42,908 nt of DNA from Vreelandella titanicae BH1 (GTDB taxonomy: Bacteria > Pseudomonadota > Gammaproteobacteria > Pseudomonadales > Halomonadaceae): NCBI RefSeq assembly GCF_000336575.1, contig NZ_AOPO01000025.1, forward strand, positions 1 through 42,908, read 5' to 3'. Made by a program: the position numbers and the translations under genes. The notes under the pieces were generated by a model. That model had not been told where the DNA came from. It searched no databases and saw only the letters and a program-made list of their open reading frames with translations. Shown here in pieces: positions 1 to 8,944 of this stretch (within the stretch, counting starts at the first letter, position 1; each line of letters begins with the position of its first letter).

Positions 1-34
1 ATCTAGGTGCCGTTTTTGTATTCGCGTAGGAGAA

Positions 35-1501
35 CTAGCGCTGATCGGCAAGATCTTCAATCAGCGCCCGCAGCATTGACCAAAACTCCTCCACAGAGGC
101 GATCTCTACCCGCTCATCCGGCGAATGGGCGCCGCGAATCAGCGGGCCAAAAGAGATCATATCCAAATGCGGGTATTTGCCGCCAAGAATGCCGCACTCG
201 AGCCCGGCATGAATCACCTTCACCTCCGGCTCACGGCCCAGCAGCGCCGCATGGCGGGCTTTAAAGGTCGCTAGAAGCTCGCCATTCGGATTCGGCGCCC
301 AACCTGGGTAGCTGTTCTCAACTTTTACCCGTGCGCCAATCAATCCAAACAGCGCTTGAAAGCGATCCGCCATGGCCACCACCGCACTGTCGTGGAGTGA
401 GCGTACCAGTGCGCAGAGATGTAACCGGCCATTTTCCAGGCTTAGCACGCCCAGGTTATTGGAGGTTTCCACTACGCCTGGCACATCCGCGCTCATCCGC
501 TCGACGCCACAGGGGGCAGCGTGAAGCGCGGCCAGCAGCATAACGCTGGCGTCCAAGGTTAGCGGCTCCGCGTCGGGTATCTCAGTCAGACGTTGGGCGC
601 TAATTTTAAGGCCGCTGTCGCCACTGCCTAACTCTCTTAACAGAATCGTTTCCAGCCCGGCGATAGACACCATGGCCGCATCCACTTCATCGGCGGGCAG
701 TGCCACCTGGGCAAAGGCTTCCCGGGGAATCGCATTGCGCAAGGTGCCGCCTTGGTAGCTAATCAAGCGCGCATCAAACGCCTCAAGGGAGCGCAGCACT
801 CTAACCAACAACCGGTTGGCGTTACCCAGCGGCTTATGGATATCCGCGCCGGAGTGGCCACCCTTCAGGCCGGTCAAGACGATTTCGATCACCCGTTCGT
901 GGTCGCCAGCGGCGGCACTGGGCAGTTGGGCATCGACTTCAACGTCGGCCCCGCCCGCACAGCCAATATAGACCTGCCCCCGATCTTCGCTATCCAGGTT
1001 GAGTAGCAGCGAACCTTCGAGCCAATTTTCAGCCAGGTTCAGAGCGCCGCCCATGGAGGTCTCTTCTTCCAAGGTGAATAGCGCTTCCAACGGCCCGTGG
1101 CGTAAATCAGGGTCTTCCAGCACGGCGAGAATCGCCGCCACGCCCAATCCGTTGTCTGCGCCCAAAGTGGTGCCATCGGCGTGCAGCCAGCCGTCGGCCA
1201 CATAGGTACTGATCGGGTCGCGGGTAAAGTCGTGAGCATGATCGCTGTTGGCCTGGGCCACCATGTCCAGGTGGCCCTGGAGTACCACGCCGGGCGCCTG
1301 TTCGCAGCCGGGAGAGGCTGGCTTAAGCAGGCGTAAATTACCGAAGGTATCCCGGTCGTGGGCGAGGCCTTGGGCATCGGCCCAGCTTTCGAGGGTAGCG
1401 ACGAGTGCCGCCTCATGCCCAGAGGGGCGCGGCGTATTACAAAGCGTTCGAAAGTGGCGCCAAACCAAGGAGGGCTCAAGCGCGTCAAGATGTGCGTTCA
1501 T
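35..1501 (-). CDS. pepD: Cytosolic aminoacyl-histidine dipeptidase (PepD)
   Basis: A 488-residue M20-family metallopeptidase, close to the 485 residues of E. coli PepD. It should hydrolyse a broad range of dipeptides, including X-His, in the cytoplasm with two metal ions. The metal-site motifs are visible in order: GHLDM (His77, Asp79), GADNG (Asp116), LEEE (catalytic Glu145 and metal-binding Glu146), and a late GAHSPDE segment supplying the last histidine. There is no signal peptide. It starts at an ATG 27 bases after the tmcA stop on the same strand, so the two are probably cotranscribed. The stop lies 34 bases from the window edge and the gene appears complete. Confidence 0.95.
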   Translation of the reverse strand: MNAHLDALEPSLVWRHFRTLCNTPRPSGHEAALVATLESWADAQGLAHDRDTFGNLRLLKPASPGCEQAPGVVLQGHLDMVAQANSDHAHDFTRDPISTYVADGWLHADGTTLGADNGLGVAAILAVLEDPDLRHGPLEALFTLEEETSMGGALNLAENWLEGSLLLNLDSEDRGQVYIGCAGGADVEVDAQLPSAAAGDHERVIEIVLTGLKGGHSGADIHKPLGNANRLLVRVLRSLEAFDARLISYQGGTLRNAIPREAFAQVALPADEVDAAMVSIAGLETILLRELGSGDSGLKISAQRLTEIPDAEPLTLDASVMLLAALHAAPCGVERMSADVPGVVETSNNLGVLSLENGRLHLCALVRSLHDSAVVAMADRFQALFGLIGARVKVENSYPGWAPNPNGELLATFKARHAALLGREPEVKVIHAGLECGILGGKYPHLDMISFGPLIRGAHSPDERVEIASVEEFWSMLRALIEDLADQR

Positions 1502-1528
1502 AAAGACTCTTCGTTATCGGTAACCGAT

Positions 1529-3691
1529 CTACTTTACCTCAATGAGGCTGTTGACAGCGAGGCGCAGGGATTTCACTGCGTCGTTATGAGCATCCGCCAG
1601 AGCGATATTTTGGAACGCCCAGGCAGATAATTGTTGATGTGCCTGCTGTTGTGTCTCAGTTAAAGCGCGGTGGCTGGCTACGCGGGCCAAGGCTTGCAGA
1701 GCCGAGCGGGCAAGAGCGGGGTCGCGATGGGCGGTCGCTACGTCCTCGATATCCTGCCACTCGCGGTCACTCAGTGGCATGCTTGGCATTTGAGCGAGCA
1801 GCACTACGAGCACTGCTGCGGGTAGCGCCTTGAGTTCAAAAGCCAGCAGAGCTGGGAGCGCCGTCTGGAAGCGCTCACTAAGATCAGCAAGCACCGCCTC
1901 GCCCTCTGAATTCAACGCTTTGGCCACCATAACAGCGAACTCCCCGGTGGATGTCTCCCGAGTAATCCCTAAGCGTACCGGCGTAAAACCCAGCGCCAGC
2001 CAAAAGCGCAGCAGTGACGCTTCAGCGCCGAAGGTCGCGCCATAAAGTGCAGCACCTTGCTGCTTGGCAGCGTCCATATCCTCGCCTAGTAACGCTTGCC
2101 CCAAGCCTTGGCGTCGCCGCTCGGGGTGGGTAGCGATACGTACCACTCGACGCCAGCGGGCAGTCAATGCCTCACGGCTACCGGCATGAGTTGCCAACGA
2201 TTGCGCCAACAAATGCCCCTGGGGACGTCGTTCACCGCGGGCGACCCGGTCGGCAAGAGTGGCCTCAAAGCCGCCCTCTTCACGGGTGACCAACACCGCT
2301 TGAGGTTCACCTGCCTGCTCAATCATGCGTAGCTGAGCACACGGGCTGTCAAGCAGTTGGCGCAGGTCATTGGGAGAGGTGCGGTAGTGCGACTGTACCA
2401 GCAGCCCAAACAGCTTCTCCAACATAGCGTCTTGATGGGCGAGGCGAGCTCGATCAATCACCTTGGTTGCCACTGCGCTGCCATCCGTCTGAGCGCTGGG
2501 CAGCGGTGCTTTTAACAACAGCAGTTGATTGACCAGAGCTTCCAACGGGTCGCCGCTGCGCCAGCGGATCGGTGCGTTAAGCGTTAGCGCTTTCCACTGG
2601 GGCGTCAGGCGATCAAGGGTCGCGCGAAAGCGCAAGGCGAAGCCTCTTCCCGACCCCTCATAGCCGTGCACCGTGGTGGCAAAAGCAATACGCGGAAAGA
2701 CCGCGAGCCACTGGCCCAACAGTGCAGCGGGAATCGCCGCCGCCTCATCGACCATTAGATAACTGCCATCACCGCCCTGCTGCTGAGCTTTAACCTGCTC
2801 GGTGAGCACATCCGGGGGTAAAAACATCAGCTCGCTGCCCTCGGCCAATACAAAGTGGCCGGTAGCGACACGACGGCCATCCGGGCAGAGTTCCGCTACC
2901 CGCTCGAACACGCTCTCCACCGCACTCAGCCGCGGCGCAGTGAGCACTACTCGTTGGGCTTTGTGGGTCAGCAGCCGAGCACAGGCAATGCCCAGCGCGG
3001 CGCTTTTGCCGCGCCCACGATCAGCGGTTATTACCAACGGGCGGCGGCGCTTTAAGCCAACCAGCTGTGTCACTGCGTAGGCTTGGTCTGAAGTCAGGCA
3101 GTCGCTATCGCCACTTGCGGCTTCATCTGCTTTGCGCACAGGCAGTCGAGGTAGATACAGCGTCTGGTCAGCGCGCCAGCGCACTACCTGAGACGAGGCC
3201 TGCAACTGGCGCGCTAAGCGCGCCAGGTAGTGGCAGCTCAGCTCTGACCAGCGCCAGGGATGATCAGCAAAACGTGCGTAATCTGGATCCGGTGACTCTC
3301 CCCACGGCTGCGGGGTGAGCAATACCAGCAAACCACCGGCGGTGAGCGTTCCCGCCAGCGCCCCCAAGGCTTCGGGATCAAACCCGGTGCGGTGGGTGTC
3401 GAGCACTACCAACTGGTGTTCTGCGCCCAGGCGCGTGCGCGCCTTGCGTGGCGACAGGTGTTCGCCCCCCACCCATAACGGCGCACTCCAGGGGTGGGCT
3501 TGCCATAAAGCCTGCGCAAGGGATTGGCACTGCTCGGCATCGCCGCTTAGCCACACAAGCTGGCGCCAGCGGCGGCGGGCCAAACGCTGCGCATGATGAA
3601 CCAACGCCGCCACCATCCGCGCTTGCGGTTTATTCTCTAGCACATGGATATTTAACAAATGATTTCCTGCTCCAGCGCGACTGCTTCCCAT
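1529..3691 (-). CDS. tmcA: tRNA(Met) cytidine acetyltransferase TmcA
   Basis: About 720 residues. TmcA makes N4-acetylcytidine at the wobble position of elongator tRNA-Met using acetyl-CoA and ATP. The family architecture is visible: an N-terminal domain (about 1-190), a RecD-like ATPase module with a Walker A loop ADRGRGKS near residues 224-231 and a VDEAAAIP Walker B, then a GNAT domain (about 510-575) with the RRRQGLG acetyl-CoA loop, and a C-terminal tRNA-binding tail. I chose the ATG at 3691, which has AGGG seven bases upstream; a GTG directly before it would add one residue. pepD follows on the same strand. The upstream gene reads the other way. Confidence 0.93.
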   Translation of the reverse strand: MGSSRAGAGNHLLNIHVLENKPQARMVAALVHHAQRLARRRWRQLVWLSGDAEQCQSLAQALWQAHPWSAPLWVGGEHLSPRKARTRLGAEHQLVVLDTHRTGFDPEALGALAGTLTAGGLLVLLTPQPWGESPDPDYARFADHPWRWSELSCHYLARLARQLQASSQVVRWRADQTLYLPRLPVRKADEAASGDSDCLTSDQAYAVTQLVGLKRRRPLVITADRGRGKSAALGIACARLLTHKAQRVVLTAPRLSAVESVFERVAELCPDGRRVATGHFVLAEGSELMFLPPDVLTEQVKAQQQGGDGSYLMVDEAAAIPAALLGQWLAVFPRIAFATTVHGYEGSGRGFALRFRATLDRLTPQWKALTLNAPIRWRSGDPLEALVNQLLLLKAPLPSAQTDGSAVATKVIDRARLAHQDAMLEKLFGLLVQSHYRTSPNDLRQLLDSPCAQLRMIEQAGEPQAVLVTREEGGFEATLADRVARGERRPQGHLLAQSLATHAGSREALTARWRRVVRIATHPERRRQGLGQALLGEDMDAAKQQGAALYGATFGAEASLLRFWLALGFTPVRLGITRETSTGEFAVMVAKALNSEGEAVLADLSERFQTALPALLAFELKALPAAVLVVLLAQMPSMPLSDREWQDIEDVATAHRDPALARSALQALARVASHRALTETQQQAHQQLSAWAFQNIALADAHNDAVKSLRLAVNSLIEVK

Positions 3692-4050
3692 CACGTTACC
3701 CTATTAAGTGTGTAAGTGTGCCGCTGAGCCTCTTATGGAGCGCTTATGCTACAACTTTGGTTGAACAATTTAACTCCTTTCAACGTTCTTGAGAGACGCA
3801 ACTACTCATCTCGACGCTTAAAAAACAACATAACTATTTGTTTTAATTAAACCAATAGGGTTTTCCCATAAAAACCAACGGCTGAAATCTCTTACATTAT
3901 TGATATTGCACTGCAGCGGGGTTGTTGTGCTAATTTAGCTCTGCAGCGCTAAAACCCATGTTTACGTAAACGTAACCCAGCAGCGCTGCACTTTCCTGCA
4001 TCCAGGTACCCAACACTAATAACGCCACGCGCCAAACCAGGAAATACATC
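3692..4050 (+). promoter_or_regulatory. 359-base intergenic region with candidate promoter and operators for the TRAP operon
   Basis: No coding potential is seen in this gap between divergent genes. The distal part is AT-rich. An extended -10 (TGC-TAATTT, 3928-3936) is preceded by a weak TTGCAC at 3906-3911 with a long 19-base spacer. The 8-mer CTGCAGCG occurs at 3911-3918 and again at 3941-3948, exactly 30 bases apart and flanking that -10. Downstream lie a perfect 12-base palindrome, GTTTACGTAAAC (3960-3971), and a 10-base palindrome, GCAGCGCTGC (3980-3989). These are plausible operator sites for a local regulator, but no regulator gene sits beside them. Confidence 0.45.
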
Positions 4051-5154
4051 ATGAAAACAATGAACAAATTTGCCCTCACCGGCCTTGCCGCTGGTATTGC
4101 CTTCGCTGCCTTAACGACCACCGCCCAAGCACAAGAAGAGTGGACAATGACCAGCACCTGGCCGGAAAACCTTGACCTGATCAAGATTGACCAGCACTGG
4201 GTGGAACTGGTCAATCAATTGGCGGGAGAAGAGCTACAGATCAATTTCCGTGCCGGCGGTACGCTGATGCCCGGCACAGAAGTATTTGACGCCACCGAAA
4301 CGGGCAGCATTGAAGCCGCAGGCGACTGGCCGGGCTATTGGGCCGGCTTGAACCCCGCTTTTTCACCACTGGCCACGACCACCAGCCTGTTTAATGGCGT
4401 TGATTACCTTAACTGGATTCAGCAGTGGGGCGGCCGCGAGCTGTACGAAGAGATCTACGGCCAGTTCAACATGGTTTATCTGCCTTACGGCATTACCAAC
4501 AATGAGTCGGGCTTTATGGGCCGCACCCCGATTGAAAGCATTGCCGACCTGGAAGGCAAGCGTCTGCGCCTTTCGGGCCGCGACCAGGGCCGCGTACTCG
4601 AAGAGCTGGGCGGCTCGCAAGTCACTCTGGCGGGTGGTGAAGTCTACCAAGCCATTGAACGCGGCGTTATCGATGCGGGTGAATTCTCCACCCCTGGCGT
4701 TGATTTTAATGCCGGTTTTGCCGAAGTGGCGGACTACTGGGCAACCCCCGGTTGGCACCAGTCTGCCAGCGTATTTGGCGTAATGATCAATAAAGACGCC
4801 TGGGACGCCCTCTCAGAAGAGACCCAAGAGACTCTGCGTATTGCGGCGGATGCCACCATGGCATGGTCACTGGCCTGGTCTGAGCGCCAGTCGACCGAAG
4901 CCACACAGAAGTTCATCGACGCAGGCGTCACGATCAATCAGTTCTCTGAAGAAGATTTGGCGCGCATTCAGGAAGTCACCAACGAAGTGATTCTGCGCGG
5001 TGCTTGCGAATCTGCTGACCACGCCAAGGTCTACCAGTCGATGATTGCCTACCTTGAGCACTACGCAACCTGGCGCGATGTTTCCGCTCCTTTCAACATG
5101 AGTCGCGTGATGGATAACCTGCCCTCACTGGAAGAGATCGAAGCCTGCCTGTAA
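4051..5154 (+). CDS. TRAP transporter solute-binding protein (DctP family)
   Basis: A 367-residue periplasmic binding protein of a tripartite ATP-independent transporter. A signal peptide is clear: KTMNK, a hydrophobic stretch, then cleavage after AQA (about residue 27). The body has DctP-family features: an EVFDAT segment, the PIESIADLEGKRLRLSGRDQG segment near the ligand-binding arginine, and a GEVYQAIERGVIDAGE segment. The overall pattern recalls the TakP-like subgroup that binds keto acids or other monocarboxylates, but I cannot name the ligand. The start at 4051 has an AGGAAA ribosome-binding site. The two membrane subunits follow after a terminator. Confidence 0.88.
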   Translation: MKTMNKFALTGLAAGIAFAALTTTAQAQEEWTMTSTWPENLDLIKIDQHWVELVNQLAGEELQINFRAGGTLMPGTEVFDATETGSIEAAGDWPGYWAGLNPAFSPLATTTSLFNGVDYLNWIQQWGGRELYEEIYGQFNMVYLPYGITNNESGFMGRTPIESIADLEGKRLRLSGRDQGRVLEELGGSQVTLAGGEVYQAIERGVIDAGEFSTPGVDFNAGFAEVADYWATPGWHQSASVFGVMINKDAWDALSEETQETLRIAADATMAWSLAWSERQSTEATQKFIDAGVTINQFSEEDLARIQEVTNEVILRGACESADHAKVYQSMIAYLEHYATWRDVSAPFNMSRVMDNLPSLEEIEACL

Positions 5155-5166
5155 GGCGCTTCTGTG

Positions 5167-5197
5167 CCGCCTTGGTGTTTGCCAGGGCGGTTTTTTT
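5167..5197 (+). terminator. Intrinsic terminator between TRAP binding protein and permeases
   Basis: A 9-base-pair stem, CCGCCTTGG (5167-5175) with CCAGGGCGG (5182-5190), including one G-U pair and a six-base loop, is followed directly by seven T residues. It lies 12 bases after the dctP-type stop and before the dctQ-type start. It probably lets some transcripts end after the binding protein, giving an excess of it over the permeases. Confidence 0.8.
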
Positions 5198-5219
5198 GTG
5201 CTGACCGCGGAGATCTTCC

Positions 5220-5723
5220 ATGAATGCGATTGCCAAGGCGATCGATGCCATCAATGAAGCTTTTGGGCGTGTCATCGCTCCATTGATTGCCATCATTACC
5301 CTGATTGTTCTTTACGATATTGCGTCACGCTTTCTGTTTGGGCGCCCTAGCGACTGGGCATTTGACGTGACCAAAATGCTGTTTGGCGCCCACTTTATGC
5401 TAATGGCGGCCTATGGGCTCAAACATCATGCCCACGTGGAAGTCGATATATTAAAACGTCTGCTGTCGCGCAAAAAGCAAGCGGTGCTGGAATTGCTTGG
5501 TTACCTGATTTTCTTTGTCCCCTTTATCTGGATGCTGATCACCCTGGGCTGGAGCTTCTTTGAACGCGCCTGGAGCCGCGGTGAAACCACCTATGGCATG
5601 GTCTCAATCCCGGTCTACCCGATCAAAGGGGTGATTGTGGTGGCCGCTATCCTGATTCTGCTGCAGGCAATTGCCATTGTGCTGCGTGCCATCATGCAGC
5701 TTCGTGAGGAGGCATCAGCATGA
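5220..5723 (+). CDS. TRAP transporter small permease (DctQ family)
   Basis: A 167-residue membrane protein with four hydrophobic segments (about residues 17-36, 50-68, 90-112 and 130-155), the usual size and topology of the small TRAP subunit. Family features include the arginine-containing DIASRFLFGRPSDWAFD stretch and the HAHVEVDIL motif after the second segment. It forms the membrane complex with the large subunit, and the neighbouring binding protein delivers the substrate. Its stop overlaps the start of the large permease (ATGA), indicating translational coupling. Confidence 0.9.
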   Translation: MNAIAKAIDAINEAFGRVIAPLIAIITLIVLYDIASRFLFGRPSDWAFDVTKMLFGAHFMLMAAYGLKHHAHVEVDILKRLLSRKKQAVLELLGYLIFFVPFIWMLITLGWSFFERAWSRGETTYGMVSIPVYPIKGVIVVAAILILLQAIAIVLRAIMQLREEASA

Positions 5724-7057
5724 ACCTAAGTCCTGAAGTACTCACGCTGGTGATGTTTGGCGGCCTGATGGTGGGGCTGTTTATGGGCCACCCGTTGGCG
5801 TTTGTGCTAGGCGGTGTAGCCGTTATCGGTGCCTTTCTTGGCCCCGGCGAGCGCATTCTCGGCACCCTGATCAACAATATTTTCGGTAACGCCATGGATA
5901 ACTATGTCCTGGTCGCGATACCGCTATTCATATTGATGGCGAGGTTCTTAAACGATTCCGGTGTTACTGAGAAGATGTTTGACGCCATGCGCCTATTGCT
6001 GGCCAACCTGCGCGGTGGCTTGGCGCTTACCGTGGTCATTGTGTCGGTGCTGCTAGCGGCTACCACCGGTATTGTTGGCGCTTCAATTGCGGTAATGGGC
6101 ATGATTGCCCTGGTGCCGATGCTCAAGTATGGCTACAACAAAGAGCTGAGCGCAGGCGTTATTATGGCCAGCGGTTGCTTAGGCATCTTGATTCCGCCCA
6201 GCATCATGCTCATTCTGATGGCCAGCTACTCACCGGTTTCCGTGGGCGCACTGTTTGCAGGCGCGCTGATTCCCGGCCTGCTACTTGGGGTCATGTATGC
6301 ACTCTACGTACTGATCATCTGCTACATCAAACCGCACTATGGCCCTAAGGTACCAGCCGAAGAACGCGCCGAAGTCAGCACTAAACAACTGCTGATCATG
6401 CTGGCGAAGTATGTGCTTCCCCCCATGTCGTTGATCCTGGGCGTGCTGGGCGCGTTATTTACCGGCGTCGCCACCGCCACTGAAGCATCCGCTATCGGCG
6501 TCTTTATCGCCTTTATCCTGTTTATGATCTTCGGCGACCGCAAAATCAGCACCTGCTTCTGGACGATGATAGAGGCGGGCAAGACCACCACCATGGTCAT
6601 GCTGGTACTCGTCGGTGCCACGGCCTTTACCGGTGTGTTCTCGCGTGGTGGCGGCATGACCGTGATTAGCGACCTTGTGCTGGCAATGCCTGGCGGCACC
6701 ATTGGGGCACTGATCCTGATGCTGTTCCTGGTATTTATCCTGGGCATGTTCCTGGATTGGACCGGCATCGTACTACTGAGCTTCCCGATCATGCTGCCCA
6801 TCGTCGAAACCATGGGCGTGGATATGCTCTGGTTCGTGGTGATGGTGGCGGTAGTACTGCAGACATCGTTCCTGACCCCGCCCTTTGGCTATGCGCTGTT
6901 CTACTTAAAAGGCGTGGCACCACCTGGGGTCGAAATCGTCGATCTGTACAAAGCGGTCGTGCCTTTCGTCGCCTTGATTCTGCTGGCTTGTACGCTAATG
7001 GCGTTCTTCCCATGGTTGATTACCGGCCTGCCTAGAATGCTGTTGGGCGGTTACTAG
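5720..7057 (+). CDS. TRAP transporter large permease (DctM family)
   Basis: A 445-residue, very hydrophobic protein of the DctM family, the channel subunit that drives substrate uptake with an ion gradient. About a dozen membrane segments are visible. Typical features include GHPLAFVLGG near residue 24, the SIAVMGMIALVPML stretch, GCLGILIPPSIMLI near residue 150, and the matching late segment TSFLTPPFGYALFYLKG. It overlaps the small permease start-to-stop by four bases and ends the operon, with a terminator 38 bases downstream. The solute is not identifiable from the sequence. Confidence 0.92.
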   Translation: MNLSPEVLTLVMFGGLMVGLFMGHPLAFVLGGVAVIGAFLGPGERILGTLINNIFGNAMDNYVLVAIPLFILMARFLNDSGVTEKMFDAMRLLLANLRGGLALTVVIVSVLLAATTGIVGASIAVMGMIALVPMLKYGYNKELSAGVIMASGCLGILIPPSIMLILMASYSPVSVGALFAGALIPGLLLGVMYALYVLIICYIKPHYGPKVPAEERAEVSTKQLLIMLAKYVLPPMSLILGVLGALFTGVATATEASAIGVFIAFILFMIFGDRKISTCFWTMIEAGKTTTMVMLVLVGATAFTGVFSRGGGMTVISDLVLAMPGGTIGALILMLFLVFILGMFLDWTGIVLLSFPIMLPIVETMGVDMLWFVVMVAVVLQTSFLTPPFGYALFYLKGVAPPGVEIVDLYKAVVPFVALILLACTLMAFFPWLITGLPRMLLGGY

Positions 7058-7094
7058 GCCCTCTGAACTTAAAGCTTAACGTCCAACCATTATG

Positions 7095-7116
7095 GCCCGC
7101 TTCGGCGGGCTTTTTT
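7095..7116 (+). terminator. Intrinsic terminator of the TRAP operon
   Basis: A compact hairpin, GCCCGC-TTCG-GCGGGC (7095-7110), with a stable TTCG tetraloop is followed by six T residues (7111-7116). It lies between the large TRAP permease and the iron transporter permease, so the two are separate transcription units. Confidence 0.9.
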
Positions 7117-7234
7117 GCACCACCTACCCGCCTGCAAAGCTGCAGCAGCGCAGCGCCAGTGCTACTATTCACGCCCGTCACTATTTCGCATTAAGTGCGC
7201 TGCGCCACTTTACGCTGCTGCAAGGAGTGTTCGT

Positions 7235-8920
7235 TTGTTCAGATCCGGCTATCGCGGGCTATTCGCCTTCTCCTCTTCACTTAGCCGTCGCGCTAGCCCC
7301 TGGTCGATTGCCCTGATAGCAGTGGCATTCGTCGTGGCGCTGCCTGTGCTGGTGGTGTTTGCCCATATCGCAATGCCCACCGATGGCGTTTGGCAACACT
7401 TGGCCAGCACCGTACTTGGCCGCTATTTGAACAACACCTTCTGGCTCGTTGTGACCGTAGGACTCGGCACGCTTATCATCGGTACCGGGACGGCCTGGCT
7501 GGTGGTCATGTGCCGCTTTCCCGGCAAGCGACTATTCGAGTGGGCGCTACTGCTGCCGTTAGCAGTACCCACCTACGTTATCGCCTACGCTTACACCGAC
7601 TTTCTCCAATTTGCCGGGCCGTTACAAAGCCTGCTACGCGAGACATTTGGCTGGGAGTATGGCGACTACTACTTTCCCAATATTCGCTCCCTTGGTGGCG
7701 CCGCGACGGTGATTACCCTGGTGCTTTACCCCTATGTCTACCTGCTGGCCCGCGCCTCGTTTTTAGAGCAGTCGGTCTGCGTGCTGGATGTGGGCCGCAC
7801 TCTTGGCCGCGGCCCCTGGAAACTGTTTGCCAGTATCGCCGTACCGTTGGCACGCCCGGCGCTGGTGGGTGGGGTATCGCTGGTTCTGATGGAAACACTT
7901 AACGAGTTTGGGGCGGTTCAGTTCTTCGGCGTGGATACCTTTACCACCGGCATCTACCGCACCTGGTTTGGCATGGGTGAACAGGTAGCGGCAGCACAGC
8001 TGGCGGCGTGCCTGCTCACCTTCGTGATTGTGCTAGTGCTGCTGGAGCGCTGGTCACGGGGTAAGCGCCGCTACTTCCACACCACCAATCGCTATCAGCA
8101 GTTGCCCGAGTACGCGCTGCACGGCTGGCGCGCAGCGGCAGCGACGCTGGCTTGTCTGGTGCCGGTGCTGGTGGGTTTTTTACTGCCCAGCGGCATTCTG
8201 CTCAATTTAGCCCTGCAGGGGGGCGATTCGCTATGGGGCTCGCGCTTTATCGGCTACGCCTGGAACAGCCTGGGGCTGGCAACCGTGGCCGCGCTGATCG
8301 CCGTAGGCTTGGCCGTTGTGCTGAGCTACGGCGTACGCATGCACGATACGACGTTTGCGCGGGTGGCTTCTCGCGTAGCCTCTATGGGCTACGCGATTCC
8401 CGGTTCGGTAGTCGCGGTGGGTATTCTGATTCCGTTTGCCTGGTTGGATAACGCCCTCAACACCTGGCTGAATAATCACTATGGCTACATCGTTGGCCTG
8501 GTCTTCAGTGGGTCGGCGTTTATTTTGTTATACGCCTATGTCGTGCGTTTTCTAGCTGTCTCGTTCAATGCCGTTGAGGCGAGCTTAGGCAAAGTAACCC
8601 CCAGCATGGACGCCGCCTCGCGCACCCTGGGTCAAACGGCAGGGGGCACGCTGCGCCACATTCATACACCAATGATGCGCAGCAGCCTGTTGGCGGCGGG
8701 AATTTTAGTCTTCGTTGACGTCATGAAGGAACTGCCCGCGACGATTATTCTGCGCCCCTTCAACTTCGACACCCTGGCCGTGCGGGCGCATAATCTCGCC
8801 TCTGACGAGCGATTGGCCGAAGCATCGACCTCGTCATTGGCAATTGTGGTAGTGGGCATCCTGCCGGTCATTCTGCTTAGCATGGCCATGCGCCGCTCAC
8901 GTCCCGGCGCTCAGTCGTAA
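7235..8920 (+). CDS. Ferric-iron ABC transporter permease (FbpB/SfuB type, fused)
   Basis: About 561 residues. It has two fused permease halves, each with roughly six membrane segments and an EAA-type coupling loop: one around EQSVCVLDVGRTLGRGP and one around VEASLGKVTPSMDAASRTL. This is the layout of FbpB/SfuB iron permeases. I chose a TTG start at 7235 because AAGGAG lies seven bases before it; the open frame extends further upstream, but that part runs into the preceding terminator. It should move ferric iron across the inner membrane with the ATPase and binding protein encoded nearby. The ATPase gene is convergent and the binding protein gene lies beyond it, an unusual split. Confidence 0.88.
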   Translation: MFRSGYRGLFAFSSSLSRRASPWSIALIAVAFVVALPVLVVFAHIAMPTDGVWQHLASTVLGRYLNNTFWLVVTVGLGTLIIGTGTAWLVVMCRFPGKRLFEWALLLPLAVPTYVIAYAYTDFLQFAGPLQSLLRETFGWEYGDYYFPNIRSLGGAATVITLVLYPYVYLLARASFLEQSVCVLDVGRTLGRGPWKLFASIAVPLARPALVGGVSLVLMETLNEFGAVQFFGVDTFTTGIYRTWFGMGEQVAAAQLAACLLTFVIVLVLLERWSRGKRRYFHTTNRYQQLPEYALHGWRAAAATLACLVPVLVGFLLPSGILLNLALQGGDSLWGSRFIGYAWNSLGLATVAALIAVGLAVVLSYGVRMHDTTFARVASRVASMGYAIPGSVVAVGILIPFAWLDNALNTWLNNHYGYIVGLVFSGSAFILLYAYVVRFLAVSFNAVEASLGKVTPSMDAASRTLGQTAGGTLRHIHTPMMRSSLLAAGILVFVDVMKELPATIILRPFNFDTLAVRAHNLASDERLAEASTSSLAIVVVGILPVILLSMAMRRSRPGAQS

Positions 8921-8944
8921 AAGCTAAATGCCAAGCACTAATTG

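Noticed and set aside
7115..7234. N-terminal extension of the iron permease frame
   Set aside because: It would start within the T run of the preceding terminator. The TTG at 7235 has a good ribosome-binding site and begins the family-like sequence.
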